Below are positions 8,553-17,707 of a DNA stretch of 64,000 bases, piece by piece; within the stretch, counting starts at the first letter, position 1, and every line of letters starts with the position of its first letter. The notes below the pieces were generated by a model. That model made no database searches and was not told where the DNA came from. It was given only the letters and a program-made list of their open reading frames with translations. The stretch is from positions 510,840-574,839 of the forward strand of contig NZ_VSDO01000001.1 in the NCBI RefSeq assembly GCF_008084145.1. The letters run 5' to 3'. The stretch comes from Paenibacillus faecis. GTDB taxonomy: Bacteria; Bacillota; Bacilli; Paenibacillales; Paenibacillaceae. The translations under genes were made by a program, and so were the position numbers.

Positions 8553-9514
8553 TGGAACCGCCCCCCGATCCGCCCGGCCGGATCTCCGCCCCATTCCGGG
8601 CGTCCGCTCGGCCATGTTGCGCCATCGACCGGCTTCAGGATGTCCAGTACTTCCCGCAGCAAGGATTCGTCCATCGGTTCTTCCGGCCACAAAATATTGT
8701 TGCGGATATTTTCCGGAGTTGCCGTGCTGACCAGCGTCGTCGGTATACGTTCATCCGCCGTGGAGAATTGAACCGCCAGCTTCGCGATATCCGCTCCTTT
8801 GCTCCGGCAATGTTCGGCGGCCCGTCGGCAAGCGGCCTTGATGTCCTCGCCCGCAGGATGCCAATCTGGCACGTCCCGGTTGCTCAGCAAACCCATGGAC
8901 AGCGGCGACGCGTTGATCAGACCGGTTCCCTGCCGTTCCAAAAGCGGGAGAAGACCAAGCAGTGTAGTATCGTTCAGCGAATAATGGCAGTACGATAAGA
9001 TAACATCCAGAGCGGTACGGGACAAAACCGCTTCGAAGATCTTCAAGGGCAAGCCGGACACGCCGAAGAAACGGATTTTGCCGGATGTTTTCAACTGTTC
9101 GAGCGCGGGAATCCCTTCCTCCACCACCTGCTCCAACGAACCGAACTCGATGTCGTGCAGCAGCAAAATATCGAGATAATCCGTCCCCAGTCTCCGCATG
9201 CTTTCCTCCGCGCTGTCAATCACCCGCTTTTTCGAGAAATCAAATTCATCCTGCCCGTAACGCCCCGCTTTCGTGGACAGAATATACCGGTCCCTCGGAA
9301 TCGCCCGCAGCGCTTCGCCCAGCACGGTTTCCGCCTTCGTCAGGCCGTAATAAGGCGAAACGTCTATCAGATTGATGCCCATGTCGATGGCGGTATGGAC
9401 CGTACGTATCCCCTCATCCCTCCGAACGTCCCGGAACACGCCTCCCAGCGAAGACGCCCCAAAGCTTAACGCCGACACGTTCAGCCCGGTGTTCCCCAAC
9501 TTTCTGTATTTCAT
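8549..9514 (-). CDS. Aldo/keto reductase, L-fucose/L-galactose 1-dehydrogenase type
   Basis: A 321-residue (beta/alpha)8 oxidoreductase. The catalytic tetrad is visible: Asp and Tyr in NLIDVSPYYG, Lys in LSTKAGRYG and His in ILLLHDIE. It starts KYRKLGNTGLNVSALSFGASSLGG, close to plant L-galactose dehydrogenase and bacterial L-fucose dehydrogenases, which oxidise the aldose to its lactone with NAD(P). The ATG at 9514 is chosen because GGGAGG stands 10 bases upstream. A longer frame begins at 9544 inside the previous gene. Its place between a lactonase and a dehydrogenase fits an oxidative 6-deoxyhexose or L-galactose route. The cofactor preference cannot be told from sequence. Confidence 0.88.
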   Translation of the reverse strand: MKYRKLGNTGLNVSALSFGASSLGGVFRDVRRDEGIRTVHTAIDMGINLIDVSPYYGLTKAETVLGEALRAIPRDRYILSTKAGRYGQDEFDFSKKRVIDSAEESMRRLGTDYLDILLLHDIEFGSLEQVVEEGIPALEQLKTSGKIRFFGVSGLPLKIFEAVLSRTALDVILSYCHYSLNDTTLLGLLPLLERQGTGLINASPLSMGLLSNRDVPDWHPAGEDIKAACRRAAEHCRSKGADIAKLAVQFSTADERIPTTLVSTATPENIRNNILWPEEPMDESLLREVLDILKPVDGATWPSGRPEWGGDPAGRIGGRFQ

Positions 9515-9533
9515 CGCAAACGTTCCTCCCATC

Positions 9534-10373
9534 TCAAATTTCATTCAATTTGTAAAATTTCGCGGCGTTGGCGCCGAAAACAGCGTCGATCGCTTCTGCC
9601 GGCAGCCGGTCTTCCAATGCCTGCCGCAATATGTCTACGACTTCATCATAAGTTGCCGCCAGAAGACACACGGGCCAATCGCTGCCGAACATCACCCTTT
9701 CGGGACCGAACAAATCAAGCGTTTCATGAATGTACGCCGTGAAATCTTCTTTTTTCCAACCCTGATGATCGGCTTCCGTCACCATCCCGGACAGCTTGCA
9801 GTATATGCCCGGATACCGGGCGATTTCCGCCATATGGCTCCTCCACGGCTCCAGAACCCCCGAAGCGATCGGCGGCTTCGCCAAATGGTCGACGACGCCC
9901 CGAAGCCCGGGAATTACCTCCAGCAATTGGACAAGCTGCGGCAGTTGATTCGCCAGTACTAGCAAATCAACCGGCACTTCCTGTTCCGCAAAGTATGAAA
10001 GCGCTTCTATATAGGCGGGTGATAATACGGTGTTTGGGTCCTCCATCTCCTGGATCATCACGCGGAACCCGAGAAATTTCGGATGCTTGCAAAACCGCTC
10101 ATACTGTTTCTTGTAGGATGGGTTCTCAAGATCCAGCCACCCGACCACACCGGCGACGAAGTCGGCCGTTTCGCTTAATTCAAGGATAAATTCGGTTTCC
10201 TCCATCGTTGGCGCTGCCTGTACCAAAATCGTTTTGCCGATGCCGTGTTTTTGCAAATGCGGTTCAAGGTCGGACGGCCCATAATCGCGGAACAGCACCG
10301 GCATTTCCGGCGTGATCCAGCCGTAATCGTTCCTGTCGATGTTCCAGAAATGCTGGTGAGCGTCAATGCGCAT
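9534..10373 (-). CDS. Amidohydrolase-2 family L-fuconolactonase-like hydrolase
   Basis: A 279-residue metal-dependent TIM-barrel hydrolase with DAHQHFWN at the start (HxH metal ligands), VDHLAKPP in the middle and MFGSDWPVC near the end (metal/catalytic Asp). This is the pattern of L-fuconolactonase and related sugar-lactone hydrolases. It would open the lactone made by the neighbouring aldo/keto reductase to L-fuconate or L-galactonate. GGAGGCGTTTCG precedes the ATG. It follows the response regulator gene by 20 bases and precedes the reductase by 19, so the three belong to one transcript. Confidence 0.9.
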   Translation of the reverse strand: MRIDAHQHFWNIDRNDYGWITPEMPVLFRDYGPSDLEPHLQKHGIGKTILVQAAPTMEETEFILELSETADFVAGVVGWLDLENPSYKKQYERFCKHPKFLGFRVMIQEMEDPNTVLSPAYIEALSYFAEQEVPVDLLVLANQLPQLVQLLEVIPGLRGVVDHLAKPPIASGVLEPWRSHMAEIARYPGIYCKLSGMVTEADHQGWKKEDFTAYIHETLDLFGPERVMFGSDWPVCLLAATYDEVVDILRQALEDRLPAEAIDAVFGANAAKFYKLNEI

Positions 10374-10393
10374 CGAAACGCCTCCGTTTCATT

Positions 10394-11101
10394 TTATTCT
10401 GACGTCCGGTATGCTCCCGGCGTGATCCCCGTATACTTCTTAAACACTTTGGTGAAATAATGTTTATTCTCAAATCCAACCCGCCGCCCGATCTCGCTTA
10501 CGGAAAGATGCCGGTGCGTCCCCAGCAGTTTCTGCGCCTCCTTGATTCGGAATGCGTTCAAATAATTCACAAACGTGTCGCCCGTCACTTTCTTGAACAA
10601 GCTGCTGATGTAATTCGGATGAAGTTTCATCAATTCGGCGAGATGATCCAGCGAAAGATCGTTCATATAATGATTTTCTATATAAGCCAGAATACGTTTC
10701 GTGTGCCGTTCGCATTCCGAATCGGCTTCGGTAGGAAGCTCCTGATCGATATGCGTCAGCAGCCCGGCAATCTCATTTTTGTCAAGCGGTTTCAGCAAAT
10801 AGTCCACCACGCCCCAGCGCAATGCTCTCCTTACGTATTCGAAATCGTCGTAGCCCGTCAGGATAATAAACCGGTCGCACAAGCCGCTCCCTTTGGCCTC
10901 CTCCATCAGCTCGAATCCGTTTTTCTCCGGCATGTGGAGATCCGTAACCGTAACATCCGGCATATAACCTTTCATGACTTCAAGCGCTTCAAAAGCGTTG
11001 CCTGCCTCGCGCACCTCGGTACCGAGGGGAGCCGCGTCCTTGATGACCTTGACCAATCCCCCAAGAATAATCGGCTCATCATCCACAATCAATAATCTCA
11101 T
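10394..11101 (-). CDS. Response regulator, receiver plus AraC-type DNA-binding domain
   Basis: A 235-residue protein. The receiver domain covers residues 1-120, with the acidic pair in IVDDEP, phospho-acceptor Asp in VTVTDLHMPEKNG, Thr in LTGYDD and Lys in YLLKPLDK. An AraC/XylS two-helix-turn-helix domain covers about 135-235 and ends FKKYTGITPGAYR. The ATG at 11101 gives a receiver that begins normally. A longer frame upstream lies inside the kinase gene. It overlaps the kinase gene by 23 bases, so the pair is co-translated. The likely target is its own operon for alpha-L-fucoside or galactoside uptake and breakdown. Confidence 0.92.
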   Translation of the reverse strand: MRLLIVDDEPIILGGLVKVIKDAAPLGTEVREAGNAFEALEVMKGYMPDVTVTDLHMPEKNGFELMEEAKGSGLCDRFIILTGYDDFEYVRRALRWGVVDYLLKPLDKNEIAGLLTHIDQELPTEADSECERHTKRILAYIENHYMNDLSLDHLAELMKLHPNYISSLFKKVTGDTFVNYLNAFRIKEAQKLLGTHRHLSVSEIGRRVGFENKHYFTKVFKKYTGITPGAYRTSE

Positions 11102-12845
11102 CGTCGACCCGCCGCCCCTTCGATATGATGATGGTGAGACATGTTCCCCGGCCTTGCTCGCTATCGAGAGCCAGGTGCGAAGCACCGCCGAAAAACGATT
11201 TAACCCGCTCGTTAACGTTAATCAGACCTACGCCCCCCTCCATCTCCTGGACGGAATGGGCATCGCTTCCCTCCGTCAGCCGTGAACGGAGCCTGTGCAG
11301 TCGGTCTTCCGGAATGCCTATTCCGCTGTCCGAAACGCGGATTCGGATTTCGTCGGCCGTTTCAGACGCCTGAAGCCTGATATGGACAGGGCGTAGCGTT
11401 GCGGACGCCCCATGGATGATGCTGTTCTCGATCAAAGGCTGGAGTATGAACCGGGGACAGGCGATCTGCTCCGCGTCGACGGCGATGTCAATCTCGTAAC
11501 TCAGCCTGTTCTGAAGCCGCATTTTGTGAATATTGAGATAGAAGACGACCGTCTCGATCTCCCTGGCAAGCACCGTCTGATCCTCCTTGGAAGACAGGCT
11601 GTAGCGCATCAGCTTTCCGAACCAATAGGAAATGTCGGCTACCTCTTTATCGTTGTTGGACTCCGCCAACATTCGGATGGTCTCAAGCGTGTTGTAAAGA
11701 AAATGCGGTTTAATTTGGGCCTGCAGCACTTTATAGGCCGCTTCTTTATTTCGCAGCTCGGCCCGGTGGACGTTGTTGATCAACTCATCCATACGCCGGA
11801 TCATCGAATTGTAAGTCATGGTCAGAAACCCGATCTCATCCTGACGGTTCGGCCTGTCGTACTTGCTGATGTACTGTTTCATGTTATCATCGCTCAGGTT
11901 GCGCATATGCCTGGCCAGCCGAAGGATGCGTTTCGTAATGGTCGACGCGAGCGTATAATAAGCAAGCGACAAGGCCCCCAGTAGAAGGGCGATGGTCGAA
12001 ATCAGAATAATTTCCTTGCGTTTAACCGCGTGAAACACTTCGTTTACTTTTCCGGTGACGACGACCCGGACGTCGAGCTCCTCGATGTAGAGCTGATTTA
12101 CGATCGTTTTCCGGTTGATGAAATAGGCTTTCGTATCGTTCGAGCCGAGCTGTTTCCACGTTTCGTCGTCCATCCCGGCAATCGCGCCTTCCGCCGCCGG
12201 CAAACCTCCTTGCTTCGGTAACAGGAAAGCGTTCCAGTTTCCTTCCCCGCCTGCCGCGTTGTAAAATTTTCGAATGAGACCACCGCTCACGCGGAGTTCG
12301 AGGAGCCCGATGACCTCAGTAAAATCCGGGTTGTAAATGTTCTGATAAAAAACGAGTCCCGGTTCCCGGGCTCCCGGTTCGGGCACACCCCATCCCCCTT
12401 GACCGGGCTTGAGCAAACCGGCGATCTCCTTGCTCTGAGGGTCCAGAGCCGATATATCGATAAACCGGTCGGTGATTTGAAGCACGCGCTCCTTTGTTGT
12501 ATAGATCCTGAACATTTCAATTTCCGGATTGGCGTACAGAGACTGTGTAATTATAGGACTGATATACCGATTGTACGCGTAAATGCTGTCCGAGTCGGAT
12601 TCATAAATGCCGCCTAAATAATCCGTGACATACGGGTTATATTGCAGCAAGCGATGGATGGAGTCGATTCGGGTCAGGTCCGCCTTCATGTTTGCCTTGG
12701 CCTGTTCCAGTATTTTTTGCCGGCTCTCCACGAATTGCTGGGTCAGGTTGGCGTAGATTTGTACATAGTAGTAATAACCGAACGTGACGACCGGAATAAA
12801 AATCAGGATGACATAGCCTAAAATGATTTTGCGTACAATGCTCAC
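11079..12845 (-). CDS. YesM-type sensor histidine kinase
   Basis: A 588-residue membrane kinase. A first transmembrane segment (IILGYVILIFIPVVTFGYYYY) is followed by an extracytoplasmic sensor region to about residue 285 and a second span (LISTIALLLGALSLAYYTLA). A HAMP linker comes next, then the His_kinase box QAQIKPHFLYNTLETIRM with the phospho-His, and an HATPase domain with LIENSIIHG, DSGIGIP and GVGLINVNERV. The GTG at 12845 is taken as the start, since GGAGG lies ten bases upstream and the basic segment before the first span follows. It probably senses the sugar or loaded binding protein encoded just upstream and phosphorylates the adjacent regulator. Confidence 0.92.
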   Translation of the reverse strand: MSIVRKIILGYVILIFIPVVTFGYYYYVQIYANLTQQFVESRQKILEQAKANMKADLTRIDSIHRLLQYNPYVTDYLGGIYESDSDSIYAYNRYISPIITQSLYANPEIEMFRIYTTKERVLQITDRFIDISALDPQSKEIAGLLKPGQGGWGVPEPGAREPGLVFYQNIYNPDFTEVIGLLELRVSGGLIRKFYNAAGGEGNWNAFLLPKQGGLPAAEGAIAGMDDETWKQLGSNDTKAYFINRKTIVNQLYIEELDVRVVVTGKVNEVFHAVKRKEIILISTIALLLGALSLAYYTLASTITKRILRLARHMRNLSDDNMKQYISKYDRPNRQDEIGFLTMTYNSMIRRMDELINNVHRAELRNKEAAYKVLQAQIKPHFLYNTLETIRMLAESNNDKEVADISYWFGKLMRYSLSSKEDQTVLAREIETVVFYLNIHKMRLQNRLSYEIDIAVDAEQIACPRFILQPLIENSIIHGASATLRPVHIRLQASETADEIRIRVSDSGIGIPEDRLHRLRSRLTEGSDAHSVQEMEGGVGLINVNERVKSFFGGASHLALDSEQGRGTCLTIIISKGRRVDDEIIDCG

Positions 12846-12948
12846 GGTAACGATTCCTCCCGCTGCCGATTTATTTCCTCCAACCGTGCCATGAGCAAGC
12901 AAAACCCGGTAGAGACTGACGTCCCTACCGGCTGCGGCGGCCTCTCGC

Positions 12949-14514
12949 TTACTCGAACAAATCCTTCTTCTTCTGATAAGTCTCGTTCGCCCAATCGACA
13001 AGCTCTTGCAAGCCCATATTCTCGGCGGTCTTTATCATATTCTCGTATTTCGCGACGGCCTCCTCTTCGGAATTCGCCAGGTAAATTTTAACCTTCTCAT
13101 TCTTGATCATTTCGTCGATCTTGGTTTTGAGCGTCTTTTCTTTGGAATCGGGCTGTGTCTGGATCAAACCGATCGCCGGTTTGTAGGTCGTAATGGCCTT
13201 TGTCTCCATCAGGGCCTGTGTCTTCTGCGTGCCGGGAACATAGGACAGCATGCCTTCCGTGACTCCGTCGTTGTACAGGTACCACCATTTAATCCCATTG
13301 CCGTTGATGAAGTCGGCATCGGTCGGATTGTATTTCAGATCCGGATAACCCGCCTCGTTCCATGTCCAATGCTCGCCCTCGACGCCAAACATAGTCAGTT
13401 TTTTGCCTTCGTCGCTCGCCAGGTATTGAATGAACTTGATTGACGCCTCCGAATCCTTGTTTTTCTTGGTAATGAACGTGCCGGCAAATCCGAGCCCCGT
13501 GCTCACGACTTTCGCGTCTTTCGACAAGGCGCTGGGCAGCATTTTGAACGTAAATGAGCCTCCGCCGCTCTTGATTTTGATGTTATCCGAGTCCGCCGCG
13601 GTCACGGTATAGCCGTGGGCGAACGCTTTGCCGCTTGTCACGTACTGGTCGTCGATCTGGTCGTTGGCGAATGCGAAATTTTCCGCCAGAATGTATCCGT
13701 TGCGATATAAGCTGTTCATAAATTTGAAGAAATCCAACATCTTCGGCTGTCTGATGGAGTAATCCACTTTTCCGTCCCGTTCATACCAGCCGTCCAGGAG
13801 GGCTTCGGTGCCGAACTGCTGCAAAAAGTACTGCTCAATCCATTCTTTGTCCATGATCAGCGGGACCATATCGGGATACTTCTCCTTGACCAGGCCGAGC
13901 ACTTTCGTGAAATCGTCGAGCGATTGAATCGGCGGATTGCCGAGCTCCTTCAGAATGTCTTCCCGCACCGCGATGCCGGGATTGCCGTCGCTGCCGATCG
14001 AATATTTATGTTGAGCCATTTCCTCCTGCGTAGCGAATGAATTCCGAACCGTATAGAAGTTGCCGTCGTCCATCGTATGGATCGCTATTCTTGTCGGATC
14101 GATTTTGAAATCCGGAGCATATTTCTCGATCAATTCATTCCAGGGATAGGACAGCTTCGCGTCCGACAACCGATTGATATTGGAATACGTGAAGACGAGG
14201 TCCGGCAGATCTCCGGAGGCAATCATCAGCGGCAACTGCTTATCGTCCGTCGCGACGGTAACATTGAGCTTGACCCCCGTTTTCTCCGTAATTTTTTCGG
14301 CTACCGGTCCTTTCCATTCTTTTACCGGGTACCATGGCGCATCAATGAATAGCGATAACTCCTTCACGCCTCCGGATTTCTCCGGCGACTCGCCGCCCTG
14401 CTTCGCGGTTGCGCCTTCGCCTTTACCGTTGCCGCCGCAGGCGGACAGCAGCGTGAACGCAAGCACCACCGCCAACGCCGCCGAGAGCAGCTTGTAGCTA
14501 TGAACTGTTTTCAA
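12949..14514 (-). CDS. Sugar ABC transporter substrate-binding lipoprotein, LplA-like
   Basis: A 521-residue lipoprotein with signal peptide and lipobox LLSACGG, so it is anchored outside the membrane. The body has the type-1 solute-binding fold used by LplA/YtcQ-like proteins of Gram-positive polysaccharide importers (KLNVTVATDDKQLPLMIASGDLPDLV motif region near residues 75-110). GGAGGGG precedes the ATG. The gene follows two matching permease genes and precedes the two-component pair. With the GH95 enzyme in the same run, the ligand is probably a fucose- or galactose-decorated oligosaccharide. No ATPase gene is present, so a shared MsmX/UgpC-type ATPase is expected elsewhere. Confidence 0.93.
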   Translation of the reverse strand: MKTVHSYKLLSAALAVVLAFTLLSACGGNGKGEGATAKQGGESPEKSGGVKELSLFIDAPWYPVKEWKGPVAEKITEKTGVKLNVTVATDDKQLPLMIASGDLPDLVFTYSNINRLSDAKLSYPWNELIEKYAPDFKIDPTRIAIHTMDDGNFYTVRNSFATQEEMAQHKYSIGSDGNPGIAVREDILKELGNPPIQSLDDFTKVLGLVKEKYPDMVPLIMDKEWIEQYFLQQFGTEALLDGWYERDGKVDYSIRQPKMLDFFKFMNSLYRNGYILAENFAFANDQIDDQYVTSGKAFAHGYTVTAADSDNIKIKSGGGSFTFKMLPSALSKDAKVVSTGLGFAGTFITKKNKDSEASIKFIQYLASDEGKKLTMFGVEGEHWTWNEAGYPDLKYNPTDADFINGNGIKWWYLYNDGVTEGMLSYVPGTQKTQALMETKAITTYKPAIGLIQTQPDSKEKTLKTKIDEMIKNEKVKIYLANSEEEAVAKYENMIKTAENMGLQELVDWANETYQKKKDLFE

Positions 14515-14546
14515 TGGAACCCCTCCAATGGTATATGGTTATTTTA

Positions 14547-14562
14547 ATGTAAGCGCTTAAAA
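14547..14562. promoter_or_regulatory. cre-like palindrome before the binding-protein gene
   Basis: ATGTAAGCGCTTAAAA contains the perfect palindrome TTTAAGCGCTTAAA-like core TAAGCGCTTA and fits the CcpA operator pattern. It lies in the 62-base gap between permease and binding-protein genes. It could repress inside the operon or act as a stem-loop in the mRNA. Confidence 0.45.
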
Positions 14563-14576
14563 ATGGAAATGATTTT

Positions 14577-15464
14577 CTACCCTTTCACAGAGCCCAGCAT
14601 GATTCCATGCACAAAATATTTTTGCAAAAACGGATAAACGCAAATGATCGGAACGATGGAGACGACCATCGACGTGACCTGCAGCGAGAAGCTCGTAACC
14701 CCTGCCGAGGCCGAAGCGCTGTTCGCAACGGCAATGGCATCCATTGGCGAGTTGCTCTTGTTGATCACTTCCATCATGCGGTAAGTAAGCGTTCTCAAGT
14801 TTTCCGACTGTACGAAATAAGCGGAGTCCAGCCATGAATTCCATTGGCCGACGCCCATGAACAATGCCATGGTGGCGAGTACCGGCGTTGAAACCGGAAG
14901 GATAATCCGAAAAAAAATCACGAGTTCGCCGGCGCCGTCCATATGCGCCGATTCCTTCATCTCGCCGGGGATTTCGCGAAAGAACGAGATGGCGATCAGC
15001 AGAAAAAACGTATTGAGCATGGATGGCACAATATATACGGCAAATGAATTAAGCAATCCGATCGAGCGCAGCACCACGTAATAAGGAATCAAACCGCCGG
15101 AGAAGTACATCGCGAAAACGATGATCGAAAAATACGTCTTGCTGAACAACAAATCGCGGTGCGAAAGCGCGTAAGCGACCAGGCTCGTCAGCAGAAGCCC
15201 CAGTGCCGTACCCGTTATCGTCCGGGCAACCGTAACCAAAAAGGCGCGATACCATTTCGGATCTTCCAGAAAAATTTTATAATTCTCCAAAGTAACGCTT
15301 CGAGGCCATAAATAGACGCCTCCCAGGAGCGTATCGGAGCCTTTGTTGAATGAGGCGATCAGCACATAATAGAACGGGTACAACATGGTGAGCATGATGA
15401 TAAACAATACGATGTAAATCACGCTGTCAAAAAGAAAATCCTTCTGTTTTTGGCTTTTGAGCAC
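14577..15464 (-). CDS. Sugar ABC transporter permease, LplC/YtcP type
   Basis: A 295-residue inner-membrane permease with six predicted spans. It has the cytoplasmic EAA loop in EIPGEMKESAHMDGAGELV, which contacts the shared ATPase. The GTG at 15464 is preferred, because AAGGAGGG sits seven bases before it while the TTG at 15470 directly abuts the ribosome binding site. It partners with the permease encoded just upstream, 18 bases away, and with the following binding protein. Confidence 0.92.
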   Translation of the reverse strand: MLKSQKQKDFLFDSVIYIVLFIIMLTMLYPFYYVLIASFNKGSDTLLGGVYLWPRSVTLENYKIFLEDPKWYRAFLVTVARTITGTALGLLLTSLVAYALSHRDLLFSKTYFSIIVFAMYFSGGLIPYYVVLRSIGLLNSFAVYIVPSMLNTFFLLIAISFFREIPGEMKESAHMDGAGELVIFFRIILPVSTPVLATMALFMGVGQWNSWLDSAYFVQSENLRTLTYRMMEVINKSNSPMDAIAVANSASASAGVTSFSLQVTSMVVSIVPIICVYPFLQKYFVHGIMLGSVKG

Positions 15465-15482
15465 CCCCAACCCTCCTTTTTT

Positions 15483-16466
15483 CTAGAATAAGCTTGACCC
15501 CGAAACTCGCTTGGCGATGAAGTTGCTGGAGAAAATCAACACCACCGAGATGACGGACTGTATTAGATCGATCGCCGCAGCATAAGAAAAACGTCCGTCG
15601 CTCAGGCCGACTTTGAACGCGTAGGTCTGGACGATCTCCGATGTCGGATTGTTGATGCTGTTGCCGAACAGATAGGCCTGCTCGAAGTTCGAACCGACCA
15701 GCCCGCCGCCGAGAATGCTGCCGATCGTCAGGACCAGCACAACGACGATGGTTCCTTTCATCCCCGGGAGCGTGATATAACGGATGCGCGCCAGTCTGCC
15801 TGCGCCGTCAATCTCGGCCGCTTCGTAAAGCGAGGGATTGATTCCCGTAATGGCCGCCAGGAAGATGATTGTCCACCAGCCCATTTCCTTCCAAATCGCG
15901 CTTCCGACGGCAAGCCCCCAGAAGTAATCGGGACTCGTCAAAATATTGAGCGGTTTGTCGATCAATCCGGCTTCGACAAGAGCTCTGTTCACCATGCCGA
16001 CGTCCGCGGACAGAAAAGCGTAGGAGACGCCGACAACGACAACCCAGGAAATAAAATGCGGCAAATAGCTGATCGTCTGAACGAACCGCTTGAACGCCAT
16101 GTTCTTCACTTCGTTCAGCATGATCGCGAGCAGGATCGGCGCGGGGAAGGCGAAGATGACCTTCAGAAAGCTCAAGACCAGCGTGTTGCGGACAATCGTG
16201 GCGAACTGATAATCGTGGATGAACTCATCGAAATACCTCAGGCCCACCCATTCGCTGGTAAAGATCCCCTGAATGCCGTTTGAAATGCTGTAATCTTTAA
16301 ATGCCATCAAAATCCCAAACATCGGCGTGTACGAAAAAACCAGCAGAAAAATCATGCCGAGTCCGACAAATGCATGCAGTACCTTTTGCTTTTTGAACCG
16401 CTTCCACAGTTGGCTCCGCCGGCCACCCTGAGCCGCAGGGCTCGTCAGCGGTGTATCCAGTTCCAT
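15483..16466 (-). CDS. Sugar ABC transporter permease, LplB/YteP type
   Basis: A 327-residue permease with an N-terminal cytoplasmic extension (about 35 residues) and six membrane spans. The EAA loop is INPSLYEAAEIDGAGRLARI. GGAGGAGCGCAT precedes the ATG at 16466. It is the first gene of the run that ends with the GH95 gene at 5212. The promoter is probably the TTGAAA/TAAAAA pair upstream, which overlaps a cre-like site. The protein forms a heterodimer with the LplC-type permease. Confidence 0.92.
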   Translation of the reverse strand: MELDTPLTSPAAQGGRRSQLWKRFKKQKVLHAFVGLGMIFLLVFSYTPMFGILMAFKDYSISNGIQGIFTSEWVGLRYFDEFIHDYQFATIVRNTLVLSFLKVIFAFPAPILLAIMLNEVKNMAFKRFVQTISYLPHFISWVVVVGVSYAFLSADVGMVNRALVEAGLIDKPLNILTSPDYFWGLAVGSAIWKEMGWWTIIFLAAITGINPSLYEAAEIDGAGRLARIRYITLPGMKGTIVVVLVLTIGSILGGGLVGSNFEQAYLFGNSINNPTSEIVQTYAFKVGLSDGRFSYAAAIDLIQSVISVVLIFSSNFIAKRVSGSSLF

Positions 16467-16589
16467 ATGCGCTCCTCCTCAAAGTTTTGTGAGCGTTGCT
16501 TCCCGAATAAGCTTCGTGCGAAACTTACTTCGGAAGCAGGGGCTTTACAACTAGTCTATCCTCCCGGACTTTATCGCCGTAAGCCAACA

Positions 16590-16618
16590 TTTTTAAGAAA
16601 GCGTTGTCATTTTTTCAA
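16590..16618 (-). promoter_or_regulatory. Probable promoter of the 16466-5212 operon with cre-like site
   Basis: On the minus strand TTGAAA (16618-16613) is followed after 17 bases by TAAAAA (16595-16590). The spacer contains ATGACAACGCTTTCTT, one mismatch from the cre consensus WTGNAANCGNWNNCW. A CcpA site between -35 and -10 would give glucose repression. This is an inference from sequence only. Confidence 0.45.
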
Positions 16619-16651
16619 TAGCCCGCCTCGTTGCCGGACAAAGAGAAGCCT

Positions 16652-16698
16652 AAAAAACCTGAAGCCACAGCAAGGATTCCCCTTGCCCGGTTCAGGTT
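16652..16698 (-). terminator. Rho-independent terminator after the LysR gene
   Basis: AACCTGAA (16656-16663) pairs with TTCAGGTT (16691-16698), with an inner GCAAGG/CCTTGC stem. On the minus strand it is followed by TTTTTT, as expected of a terminator for the LysR gene, and it sits just past that gene's stop. Confidence 0.75.
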
Positions 16699-16702
16699 CG
16701 AT

Positions 16703-17584
16703 TTAAGTGAATAACTCTCTAATATTTGAGATCCAGCGTTTTACTTCCAAGCGCTCTTCGCTTCTAAGGCAGGCGATCCCGTAGATCACTTCTTCAGTGT
16801 GGCTTAAAGGAACGAAGACGATCTCGCTATCCTCTCCAATCACAAAGTCCGGCAGAACCGAAATGCCAAGATCGCTCTTTATCATGGTATGTACGGTATT
16901 AATGGTATCTCCGTAGGTATAGACGGAATCCGGACAATTCTCAATGATTTGCCTATGCAGCCTTTTTAGGGTTGGGGGGGATTGGTGATCATCAAACAAA
17001 ACGAGCGATTCATGATTTAATTGTTCGACGGACAACTCTCTTTCCTTCGCAAAAGGATGATTCGGGGGCAGTATACAACCATAAGACCCTCGATGCACGG
17101 GGTAAAAACAAAAATCAGTATCCTTTCCCAAATTATCTTCTGTAGTAAAGACGATATCAAACTTTTGGTTCAAAAGGTCTTCTTTCTCTCTTGTCAAATT
17201 AGACTTTTTTAACTGGATTTGGATCTGCGGATATTGTTCCTTAAACCGCTTAATAAGGTCCGGCAAGAAATTCTTCTCAAAAACAGTCTCCGTGTATCCG
17301 ATGATCAAAGTACTTTCATATTTCTCCGAAAGCCGTTGTGCTTTCTTAATGGATTGGTCCAACCGGAATAGAAGTCCTTCCAAATCTTCGTAGAAGCTAT
17401 GCCCGGCGATCGTCAGATTTACGGTTCTTTTGTTGCGGACAAACAAAGTGATTCCCAGATCATTTTCTAAACTTTTAATATTATGGCTTACAGCGGGCTG
17501 GGTCAAATTTAATTTCTCAGCCGTTGTCGAAAAATTCAGTGTTTCAGCCAGAGAAACAAAACATTTGAGTTGCTGTATATTCAC
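16703..17584 (-). CDS. LysR-family transcriptional regulator
   Basis: A 293-residue regulator. A winged helix-turn-helix occupies residues 1-60 (VNIQQLKCFVSLAETLNFSTTAEKLNLTQPAVS and the SLENDLGITLF segment). A periplasmic-binding-like effector domain follows from about 90 to 290 (LIIGYTETVFEKNFLP start). The GTG at 17584 is used because AAGGGTG stands about six bases upstream. The TTG three codons earlier has no room for a binding site. It is divergent from the NmrA-like oxidoreductase gene, with a T-N11-A box between them, so that gene is the likely target. The effector is unknown. Confidence 0.9.
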   Translation of the reverse strand: MNIQQLKCFVSLAETLNFSTTAEKLNLTQPAVSHNIKSLENDLGITLFVRNKRTVNLTIAGHSFYEDLEGLLFRLDQSIKKAQRLSEKYESTLIIGYTETVFEKNFLPDLIKRFKEQYPQIQIQLKKSNLTREKEDLLNQKFDIVFTTEDNLGKDTDFCFYPVHRGSYGCILPPNHPFAKERELSVEQLNHESLVLFDDHQSPPTLKRLHRQIIENCPDSVYTYGDTINTVHTMIKSDLGISVLPDFVIGEDSEIVFVPLSHTEEVIYGIACLRSEERLEVKRWISNIRELFT

Positions 17585-17616
17585 TTGTAACACCCTTTTT
17601 AATATATAAATCCTTT

Positions 17617-17629
17617 TTATAACTCATAA
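17617..17629. promoter_or_regulatory. LysR-type T-N11-A box
   Basis: TTAT-AACTC-ATAA is a palindrome of the classical T-N11-A form, centred in the 123-base space between the LysR gene and the divergent oxidoreductase gene. It is a candidate binding site for the LysR protein. Confidence 0.45.
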
Positions 17630-17707
17630 CATAGGGTAATTTCACACCAGTGTCAACCTGTGCTACTCTTTAATTGTGAAAATAATCACTAGAGAGAAGG
17701 AATGAAA

